A stretch of 64,000 bases of DNA from an uncultured Bermanella sp. (lineage in GTDB: Bacteria; Pseudomonadota; Gammaproteobacteria; Pseudomonadales; Oceanobacteraceae), in assembly GCA_913058575.1 (NCBI GenBank), contig CAJXRF010000008.1:1-64000 (forward strand). Direction: 5' to 3'. A program made the translations under genes and the position numbers. Positions 57,647 to 64,000 of the stretch are shown here, in pieces; position 1 is the first letter of the stretch, and each line of letters starts with the position of its first letter. The notes under the pieces are model-generated. The model made no database searches, was not told where the DNA came from, and saw only the letters and a list, made by a program, of their open reading frames with translations.

Positions 57647-58909
57647 TTAAGGGGCCAAAAAGCGCACTTGATAATTATTGGCGCCTTTGCCTGGGTCGGC
57701 AATTTCCAGTGCAATATGAATTGGGGTGTGAACGGGCATCATGGTCAGCCCAGAGGCTTCGCCTGCCAAATACTCATCAGGTGCAAACAATCGGTGGGCA
57801 ATGACCTTGCCACCAGCATTGCTAAAAGAAAGCTCTAACTTTGGAAAGGGCTGGGTAAATTCGGCACTGTTCATGAATAAAACGTCAATCATGAGGGCAT
57901 TTTTATATTTGGGGTGACTGCTCACTTGTGGGCTAGCAGTGGTGCGTATGCGACCAAGGTCGTAGCTTGAGGGCAGAGTACAGCCTAAAGACTGACAGGC
58001 CAATTTATACCAAGGACGATAGCTGTCTTGGCGGGCCCACTGGTCAAAATTAAAGTAAGCGGTCTGTGCCAGCAGAGCACCAATCATAATGATACAGGCT
58101 AATCCCATTAGGACGGCTTTGTGGCGTTTTTTCCGCTGAGGTAAACTTAAATCAAGAGGAGCCGCTTCAAACTGATCAAAGGATGCGCCAATGGTTTGAT
58201 TTGGAAAAATATCTTTTTTGGGCTGCTTGGGCTTGACCTTGGGGGCTTCTTTAACGGGAGGGGCCTTAGATTTTGGCGCAGACTCAAAATCTTCGCTGTC
58301 ATCTAATAATGCGTGGGCCCAAGACTCATCGTCACTTTCACTGTCTTTAACAGTGGCTTCTAAATCATTTCTCGGGGTGGAAAAGGCCCCGCTTTTGTCT
58401 TCGGTATCTAAGGATAGAAAGTCTTCGTTAAATTCTATTGCTTTAGGCGAGGCCTTTTCGTCCTCAATGAGGCCGTTGTCATCATCAATTAAAAAGTCAT
58501 CATCTATGTGGCCGCTATCATCGATGATGTCGCTAAAATCTAATCTAGGATCAAGGTCATCATCACTGCTTGAGGGTGTCTGCTCACGCTTCTTTTGACT
58601 GGGCTTGTCTATGTAACCGTTATCATCAATTAAACCGCCATCATCGTCTTCAATAAAATCTTCATTAATGACGGTCTGGGTCTCAGCCTTTTTATCATCA
58701 AGGCCTTGGTCATCTGAAAATAAATCCTGAGTGCGATCATCTTGCACGGCAGGGGTCTCTTCAATCACCGTTTGAAAATGTTCGGCTGCCCGAAACACAT
58801 TCAGACACGCACCACAGCGTACTGCTCCATTTGCCACTTTAAGCTGGGCAGGAGTTATTCGGAATGTGGTGTCACACTTAGGGCACTGTGTTATGCGAGT
58901 CTGATCCAT
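57647..58909 (-). CDS. Zinc-ribbon DUF3426 membrane protein with acidic repeats
   Basis: 420 residues in four parts. (1) An MJ0042-type zinc ribbon with Cys9, Cys12, Cys32 and Cys35. (2) A long acidic, low-complexity region (about 45-215). (3) A Pro/Lys-rich stretch and one membrane segment (about 265-286). (4) A C-terminal DUF3426 domain, probably periplasmic. The acidic part contains a repeated DDxG-[LYH]-I-[DE] motif around residues 88-101 and 130-150. Function unknown; the family is usually found between prmA and dusB, as here. With the ribbon in the cytoplasm it could link an envelope signal to RNA or ribosome partners, but that is a guess. Confidence 0.8.
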   Translation of the reverse strand: MDQTRITQCPKCDTTFRITPAQLKVANGAVRCGACLNVFRAAEHFQTVIEETPAVQDDRTQDLFSDDQGLDDKKAETQTVINEDFIEDDDGGLIDDNGYIDKPSQKKREQTPSSSDDDLDPRLDFSDIIDDSGHIDDDFLIDDDNGLIEDEKASPKAIEFNEDFLSLDTEDKSGAFSTPRNDLEATVKDSESDDESWAHALLDDSEDFESAPKSKAPPVKEAPKVKPKQPKKDIFPNQTIGASFDQFEAAPLDLSLPQRKKRHKAVLMGLACIIMIGALLAQTAYFNFDQWARQDSYRPWYKLACQSLGCTLPSSYDLGRIRTTASPQVSSHPKYKNALMIDVLFMNSAEFTQPFPKLELSFSNAGGKVIAHRLFAPDEYLAGEASGLTMMPVHTPIHIALEIADPGKGANNYQVRFLAP

Positions 58910-58941
58910 ACTTTAATTATTATAAATTATCCAAAATTAGC

Positions 58942-58971
58942 AATGCGTCACACTCTGATTAGTGACGCATT
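58942..58971 (-). terminator. Hairpin after prmA
   Basis: AATGCGTCAC pairs with GTGACGCATT (10 bp), 18 nt past the prmA stop. The - strand tail GCTAATTTTGG is only partly U-rich. It lies in the leader of the DUF3426 gene. Confidence 0.6.
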
Positions 58972-58988
58972 AGTCCTTTGTAGACTTT

Positions 58989-59882
58989 CTAAGCCTTTTT
59001 CTGTGCTGTAATTCGCACCCAACCGTCTTCTTCATCTACCCCAAGAATGTCGCATTCACTTTCATAAGCGTCGACCACTTCTTGAGCCTGACTGGCAAGA
59101 ATACCACTTAATGCCAAATGCCCTTTGGGTAACAAGTAAGACAAAATTGGGTCTTTAAGTTCCACTAATGGGCCTGCCAATATGTTTGCTAACACCACTT
59201 CTACTTGAGTGTCAGGTGCATTTTCAGGCAGGTACAGTTCAATATCATCTTTATTGATATTGTTGTGCTCAGCATTCTCATTACTGGCTAGAATGGCTTG
59301 AGGGTCAATATCAATGCCCACCATATGTTTCGCACCCAGCAATAATGCTGCAATGCCTAAGATACCGCTCCCACAACCAAAGTCCACTACGCGTTTGTCG
59401 GTCAGTTCAAACTGATCAAGCCAGCGTAAACATAATGCGGTGGTGGCATGGGTGCCGGTTCCAAACGCTAGGCCTGGGTCTAACTTTAAGTTAACCGCCT
59501 TGCTATCTTCAGGTTCCAGCCAGCTAGGGCAAATCCATAAGCGTTCGCCAAACTTCATGGGCTTGAATGTATCCATCCACTCACGTACCCAGTCTTTATC
59601 TTCTACTAATTCTAATTTGTAACTTGGGAAGTCTTGCTGGTATTCATTTTGATAAAGCTGAGCAAGCTGCGCCATTTGTTCGCTAAGAGGTTGTTCAGCA
59701 TCAAATAAAGCGATTAAGTTTACTTTATCCCACAGAGGGGTGGTGCCCAGAGCGGGTTCATAAATCGGTTGCTCAGCTGCGTCACGCATGGTCACTGCTT
59801 GGGCGCCAATGGCCAACAATAACTCTTCGATTTCTGAAGTTTTCTCAGAATTTACTTCTAATATGGCTTGAATCCAGGACAT
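58989..59882 (-). CDS. prmA: Ribosomal protein L11 methyltransferase PrmA
   Basis: SAM-dependent methyltransferase that trimethylates L11. 297 residues with the N-terminal L11-recognition domain (about 1-115) and a Rossmann SAM domain with motif I VVDFGCGSGILGIAAL and the NILAGPL active-site segment. FGTGTHATTALCL is typical of PrmA. In Pseudomonas accBC lie just upstream; here the 274-nt upstream gap has no gene. Confidence 0.96.
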   Translation of the reverse strand: MSWIQAILEVNSEKTSEIEELLLAIGAQAVTMRDAAEQPIYEPALGTTPLWDKVNLIALFDAEQPLSEQMAQLAQLYQNEYQQDFPSYKLELVEDKDWVREWMDTFKPMKFGERLWICPSWLEPEDSKAVNLKLDPGLAFGTGTHATTALCLRWLDQFELTDKRVVDFGCGSGILGIAALLLGAKHMVGIDIDPQAILASNENAEHNNINKDDIELYLPENAPDTQVEVVLANILAGPLVELKDPILSYLLPKGHLALSGILASQAQEVVDAYESECDILGVDEEDGWVRITAQKKA

Positions 59883-60156
59883 GGCTACTTTGCTAAGTTA
59901 TGGCGGTGGAAGTGGCTACGACACTGCCTTGCGAATATATGAAGGCTAAATGCTGGTATTGGAGAATGGCAATCGCCAATTCGTCCCTTTTAAACATCAT
60001 TTAGTATTGAGCGCTTACCAACAAACGCTTCCATTATAAGTACCTTGTAAAATTAAATAATAGGGCATTTATAAGGGCGCATACTATAGCCACATTGAAG
60101 ACTGGAATCCAGTTAGGTTTTGCGCAGCGCGACCCAACCTCAAAGTGACCGTAAGA
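59883..60156. other. Gap between prmA and aroQ where accBC would be expected
   Basis: 274 nt without a gene. It holds the prmA promoter region and a degenerate REP-like palindrome at 60112-60140. In Pseudomonas accB and accC occupy this place. Confidence 0.5.
60112..60140. repeat. Degenerate REP-like palindrome downstream of aroQ
   Basis: GTTAGGTTTTGCGC-AGC-GCGACCCAACCT: the arms pair imperfectly around the GCGC core. It is like the widespread GGTTGGGTT-GCGC-AACCC palindromes found between genes in many proteobacteria. One copy only in this window. Confidence 0.5.
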
Positions 60157-60600
60157 TTATTTTTTTTCCAATTGGGCCATGGCTGCTTGCAAGGCCAATT
60201 CATACCCCTGAATACCCAGGCCACAAATCACACCTACTGCCACGTCACTAAAATAACTGTGGGCTCTAAATGCTTCACGGGCATGAACATTGGAAATATG
60301 AACTTCAATAAACGGAATGTTTACCCCTAAGATCGCGTCACGAATGGCCACACTGGTGTGGGTGAATGCGGCGGGGTTTATTAAAATAAAATCAATGCCT
60401 TCGCCTCTCGCCTCATGAATACGCTCAATAATTTCGTATTCAGCATTACTTTGAAAAGACAATAAATGGTGGCCTTTGGGTTTAGCAATCGCCATTAATT
60501 TTTTTTGAATATCATCCAATGTATCGGCACCATAAATTTCTGGTTCGCGGGTGCCAAGTAAATTTAAATTTGGACCATTTAATACAAGAATTGAAGCCAT
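60157..60600 (-). CDS. aroQ: Type II 3-dehydroquinate dehydratase AroQ
   Basis: Third step of the shikimate pathway. 147 residues, the type II dodecameric form: [21 protein letters not shown] with the catalytic Arg/Tyr loop, [17 protein letters not shown] and [18 protein letters not shown] with the catalytic His. In Pseudomonas it starts the aroQ-accB-accC-prmA run. Confidence 0.97.
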   Translation of the reverse strand: MASILVLNGPNLNLLGTREPEIYGADTLDDIQKKLMAIAKPKGHHLLSFQSNAEYEIIERIHEARGEGIDFILINPAAFTHTSVAIRDAILGVNIPFIEVHISNVHAREAFRAHSYFSDVAVGVICGLGIQGYELALQAAMAQLEKK

Positions 60601-60661
60601 AATAGGTGCACTTAAATAGGAAGTTAATAAACCGCAGTTTGCCTAAAGCCAGACAAACTGT

Positions 60662-62296
60662 CTAGGGAGCCGCTGGGGTGTCATGAATATAAAGTTGAAC
60701 ATTATTGCGCCCTTGGCGTTTTGCTTGGTATAAGGCTTCATCGGCATGTTTAATGATGTGTTCAAAATTATCCCCGGTGAAACTGCAAATTCCGCAAGAG
60801 AAACTCACTTTAAACTCTGTGTCCCCTGCGCTGTGTTCCAATTGGCTGAAAACTTCACGAATTTCATTCATAACATGCAACGCATCTTTGTCCTGTGTGT
60901 CAGCCAGTATCACAGCAAACTCTTCACCACCATAGCGCCCGATACTGTCACTGTGGCGCAGGCGTTGTTTTAAAAATAACGATAAAGCGGAGATAACTTT
61001 GTCTCCCACTGGGTGGCCGTAGCTATCGTTAACCTTTTTAAAAAAATCAATGTCTACCATGGCAAAACACAGAGGTTTGTTATGTTCTTTGGCTTGGCGG
61101 CAAGCTTGCTGTAAGCGGTCGAGAATATGAGTGTGGTTATACAAACCGGTGAGGCTGTCACGAACAATTAAATTATTTAAAACCCGTGCTCTTTCTCCAC
61201 GATTTTGTACCGTAGCAATGAGGTGCTTAGGGTCTATTGGTTTGGTGAGAAAATCGTCTCCCCCTTGTTTCATAGCGCTTAACTGAATATCTCGATCCTC
61301 TTCGCCGGATAAAAACAATATGGGTAAGCGTAAATATTCAGGTTGCTGGCGAATTACGGAGGCTAGTTCGGTACCTGTGCAACCTGGCATGTACATATCC
61401 ATTACAATTATTTCAGGTTGAAAGTCTTCCATGGCATGTAAAATTTCCATGGGATTAGTGACCACGTAGGTCAGCATTCCAACTGAGCTAAACGCTTTTT
61501 CACAAAAGCGAGCTTGGCTTTTAGAGTCATCCATTACCAATACTTTTAATGGGGACAAAGCGGTGGCGCTGTAGAATTTTTCCACGGAGCGAATGAGCTG
61601 TGGTACGGCAGGGCGCACATAGAAATACGTGCCACCTGCTCGGCAGGCGATTAGTCGCTGTTGCAAGGTGGCGCTGTACTCTTCCGTTAAAAATACGACT
61701 TCGGCTTTGCTACTTTTAGTGGTGTGCTGATATTGCATCAAGGCTAGGCCTTGTTCATTTTCGTGGAAGTGAATATCCACAATAAAGGCGCTGGCTTCTT
61801 GCTGTAAGGACTGCTCTTGGAAATGCTTAGGGCTTTCAATGACAATGCTTGGAATATCAAAATGATTTAGTTGTTCTGTTAGTTTATTGGCCAGTTCAGG
61901 TTGTACTAATAAAAGCACCGGTTTTTTATTGGGGATATGTTGGTCTATATCATGGTTTTTATCATTTCGACGTAACGAGAATTGCCCTAAATCATAAATG
62001 GCTTGGTGGACCTCGTGTAGCGCTGGCTTGTCCAGTTTGGTGGTGGTGTTTTGTAAGGCTGTGAGCAGAGTGTCAATTTGATGAGCTTGCTTTAATAAGT
62101 CTTCGGTTTCAAAGCGTTGGGCGTGGCGAATGAGATTTTTGGTGATATGCGCTAATTCGTCAATATTTGAAAGTCTAATGCCGGGCGCTTGCATGGCTCG
62201 CCAACGATTTACTAGCACTCGCACTTGGTTAGTTACCCGATTGGCAAAGTGACGCCTTAAGGCATCGGATTGTGATTCCTGCTCGGTATGGCTCAT
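60662..62296 (-). CDS. Diguanylate cyclase with Hpt-like, degenerate receiver, receiver and GGDEF domains
   Basis: 544 residues. An N-terminal helical domain (about 10-110, Hpt-like) is followed by a receiver-like domain (about 125-240) that has lost most acidic residues, a proper receiver (about 250-370) with phosphoacceptor Asp300 (IIVMDMYMP), and a GGDEF domain (about 378-538) with active-site GGEEF at 456-460. An RxxD inhibitory site, RHSD at 447-450, lies 5 residues before it. It is predicted to make c-di-GMP, with product feedback. It is divergent from lapG-lapD, the c-di-GMP-responding adhesin control genes, so it may feed that system. Confidence 0.88.
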   Translation of the reverse strand: MSHTEQESQSDALRRHFANRVTNQVRVLVNRWRAMQAPGIRLSNIDELAHITKNLIRHAQRFETEDLLKQAHQIDTLLTALQNTTTKLDKPALHEVHQAIYDLGQFSLRRNDKNHDIDQHIPNKKPVLLLVQPELANKLTEQLNHFDIPSIVIESPKHFQEQSLQQEASAFIVDIHFHENEQGLALMQYQHTTKSSKAEVVFLTEEYSATLQQRLIACRAGGTYFYVRPAVPQLIRSVEKFYSATALSPLKVLVMDDSKSQARFCEKAFSSVGMLTYVVTNPMEILHAMEDFQPEIIVMDMYMPGCTGTELASVIRQQPEYLRLPILFLSGEEDRDIQLSAMKQGGDDFLTKPIDPKHLIATVQNRGERARVLNNLIVRDSLTGLYNHTHILDRLQQACRQAKEHNKPLCFAMVDIDFFKKVNDSYGHPVGDKVISALSLFLKQRLRHSDSIGRYGGEEFAVILADTQDKDALHVMNEIREVFSQLEHSAGDTEFKVSFSCGICSFTGDNFEHIIKHADEALYQAKRQGRNNVQLYIHDTPAAP

Positions 62297-62418
62297 TTGG
62301 GCCTCACTGTTATCCCTTATCTGATTCTAGCAAGGATTTATTAAGGTGCTTGGGGGAAGTTCACATTCTTATCTAACCGGTAGCCAGCTATGAAATTACC
62401 GCCATTAGGCTAGCCTGT
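62297..62418. promoter_or_regulatory. Divergent region between the diguanylate cyclase and lapG
   Basis: About 120 nt that must hold both promoters. I see no clear -35/-10 pair. Confidence 0.35.
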
Positions 62419-63162
62419 ATGTATAAGCGCTTTGAAGTAGGGATGATGGCATTGGCGAAGCAAGCAGGTTGGCAGGAGTATGCATACAATGCAGGCTTAA
62501 TTGCGCTAAGTTGTTTGTTGATCATTTGTGTGGTGATTGCCGAAGGGGAATCTAGGCTGGTGACGGCCGAATTAATAGCCAAGGCCAAGCAAACTTTCGG
62601 CGGTAGCATTCAAGAGACTTTAGAGGGGTGGGGGCAATCATTACAGGAGTCGCAGCAAGAAAGTGAGCTGGACAAACTAAGCCAGATTAATAATTACTTT
62701 AACAGACGTATCGCCTTTAAAAGTGATCTTAGCCACTGGAATAAAGAAGACTATTGGGCCACACCCTTGGAAACCCTTGCCAGTTCTGGTGGGGATTGTG
62801 AAGATTACGTCATTGCCAAGTATTTCTCGCTCATTCATGCAGGGGTAGATCAAAAAAAATTGCGCATTACCTATGTTAAAGCCCTTCGCTTAAATCAGGC
62901 ACACATGGTGCTTGCTTATTACCCCAAACCCAAAGCAGATCCCTTAATACTCGATAATCTTATAGGCCAAATTAAGCATGCCTCAAGGCGCCGTGATTTA
63001 TCACCTGTTTACAGTTTTAATGGATATGGTATGTGGCTTGAGCGCATGAAAGGAGGCAGTATAAAAGTAGGGGACCCAAATCGCTTAAACATGTGGACAG
63101 ATTTATTATTGAGAATGGAAGAGCAGGGCTTACAGGTGTTGTTGGCTAACCCCAATCAATAG
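62419..63162 (+). CDS. lapG: LapG-type periplasmic cysteine protease
   Basis: Bacterial transglutaminase-like cysteine protease that cuts large surface adhesins near the N-terminus to release them. 247 residues from ATG 62419: a membrane/signal segment at about 26-41 and the catalytic domain with Cys127 (GGDCEDY), His162 (QAHMVLAYY) and Asp179 (ILDNL). Asp126 and Glu128 match the calcium-binding site of LapG. ATG 62443 or 62446 could also be the start. Followed by lapD after 62 nt. No adhesin gene is in the window. Confidence 0.88.
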   Translation: MYKRFEVGMMALAKQAGWQEYAYNAGLIALSCLLIICVVIAEGESRLVTAELIAKAKQTFGGSIQETLEGWGQSLQESQQESELDKLSQINNYFNRRIAFKSDLSHWNKEDYWATPLETLASSGGDCEDYVIAKYFSLIHAGVDQKKLRITYVKALRLNQAHMVLAYYPKPKADPLILDNLIGQIKHASRRRDLSPVYSFNGYGMWLERMKGGSIKVGDPNRLNMWTDLLLRMEEQGLQVLLANPNQ

Positions 63163-63224
63163 CCTAGGTGTAAACGGATAATTTAACGGATGAAAAAATT
63201 CGCTTCTTTAAAGGTTAAAATAAT

Positions 63225-64000
63225 ATGAGCATTCGTCGGCAACTGGCTGTGTGCATTGGGCTTTTAATGTTGTTTATTATGGGCGGCAATTTGCTTATTA
63301 ATATTAAGCAATTACAAAGTCATTATGAGCAGCAGCTAAAAGCCCGTGCGGACGAAACCGTGACGACGCTGTCTTTGAGCATGACTCAAGCTGCCCAAAC
63401 GGCAGATGATGCTCAACTGAGATCTATGCTTGATGTGGTGTTTGACCGTGGCCATTTTTCTGAAATTCGATTTGATTATGTGGATTCAAATAAGGCTATC
63501 TCTAGAATAGCCCCCCCTGATTTCGCTCCCGATGTGCCTAAGTGGTTTCGAAACTGGATGTCATTGCGGGCAGGAATTGCCAGTGCCCACGTGAGCCAAG
63601 GCTGGCATCAGTTAGGGGATTTAACCGTAAGCTTGCACCCAGGCTTTATGTATCAACAGTTGTGGCAGTTAGTAAAAGCTGAGATTGCTTGGTTTGTAAT
63701 GATGGCTTTCATCGCCATTTATGGGCTGCGATTATTATTAGTTTGGCAATTAAAACCGTTAAAGCAAGTGATTGAATTGGTGGATAAGCTGGCTCAAAAC
63801 CAATTTGTTCACATAACAAAGCAACCTAAGGCTCGGGAATTAAAGTCCCTAGTAAAAAGCATGAACATGTTAAGTGATCGCTTACAAAGCAGTTTCATTG
63901 CCCATGGTGAAACCGTGCGTCAACTGCAAGCAGATAATTTTAACGATGCCCTAACCCAATTGAATAACCGCAAAGGTTGGAACCAATACCTTAATGACCT
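63225..64000 (+). CDS. lapD: LapD-type c-di-GMP receptor, 5' part (runs off the window)
   Basis: The open frame runs from ATG 63225 to the window end, about 258 residues with no stop. Seen so far: an N-terminal membrane segment (about 7-27), a periplasmic LapD/MoxY-type domain (about 28-145), a second membrane segment (about 147-170), a HAMP domain (from LKPLKQVIELVDKL) and the start of a GGDEF domain (DALTQLNNRKGW). Known LapD has degenerate GGDEF and EAL domains; when c-di-GMP binds, it sequesters LapG and keeps the adhesin on the cell. Pairing with lapG supports the call. Confidence 0.88.
   Translation, partial: MSIRRQLAVCIGLLMLFIMGGNLLINIKQLQSHYEQQLKARADETVTTLSLSMTQAAQTADDAQLRSMLDVVFDRGHFSEIRFDYVDSNKAISRIAPPDFAPDVPKWFRNWMSLRAGIASAHVSQGWHQLGDLTVSLHPGFMYQQLWQLVKAEIAWFVMMAFIAIYGLRLLLVWQLKPLKQVIELVDKLAQNQFVHITKQPKARELKSLVKSMNMLSDRLQSSFIAHGETVRQLQADNFNDALTQLNNRKGWNQYLND

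Overview
The window reads as a chromosomal segment of a marine gammaproteobacterium of the Oceanospirillales/Pseudomonadales type (Oleispira, Bermanella or Thalassolituus-like). The reasons are moderate-to-low GC by eye, a gene order that repeatedly matches Pseudomonas, and several 600-residue acyl-CoA dehydrogenases typical of lipid-degrading marine bacteria. I found no rRNA, tRNA, CRISPR, phage or transposase genes. The content is mostly core metabolism and cell-envelope genes, and the odd features are mainly small: promoters, repeats, start codons and gaps in otherwise conserved gene orders.

Region 1 (1-9900): four paralogous acyl-CoA dehydrogenases of the long FadE1/FadE2/DmdC-like type, three on + and one on -, with a PilU-like pilus retraction ATPase between the third and fourth. 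The first two are close paralogues and have matching promoters, each with a PsrA-like palindrome just downstream of the -10. A tandem array of hairpin-forming 50-bp repeats follows the third.

Region 2 (10100-41760): a TfpX/TfpZ-type pilin accessory gene, then a long block in Pseudomonas-like order. It holds gatCAB (tRNA-dependent amidotransferase) divergent from mreBCD-maf-rng-yhdP-nitrilase (cell shape, RNA processing, envelope lipid transport). It continues with yjgA/darP, mgtE, the npr-rapZ-ptsN-hpf-rpoN regulatory cluster, lptBAC-kdsD-yrbG (LPS export and Kdo synthesis), then mlaFEDCB-ibaG-murA-hisG-hisD and hisC. The block is not complete: kdsC is missing between kdsD and lptC, tldD/pmbA are missing around yjgA, and mreC appears to start with ATT.

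Region 3 (41768-50430): an unrecognised 109-residue protein, an orphan PuuE-type allantoinase, trpD-trpC, an HD-GYP response regulator, a Vfr/CRP regulator, an OsmC protein, speD and coq7. Apart from the HD-GYP gene this order again follows Pseudomonas.

Region 4 (50487-60600, all on -): a RetS-like hybrid sensor kinase, purD, purH, fis, dusB, a zinc-ribbon/DUF3426 protein, prmA and aroQ. accBC, which lie between aroQ and prmA in Pseudomonas, are absent here. Two long imperfect palindromes lie between purH and purD.

Region 5 (60662-64000): a multi-domain diguanylate cyclase divergent from lapG and the 5' part of lapD, which runs off the window end. Together they look like a c-di-GMP-controlled switch for retaining or releasing a biofilm adhesin. 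With the RetS-like kinase, the HD-GYP regulator and Vfr, the window carries several second-messenger and surface-lifestyle regulators. I saw no clear previously undescribed multi-gene system.
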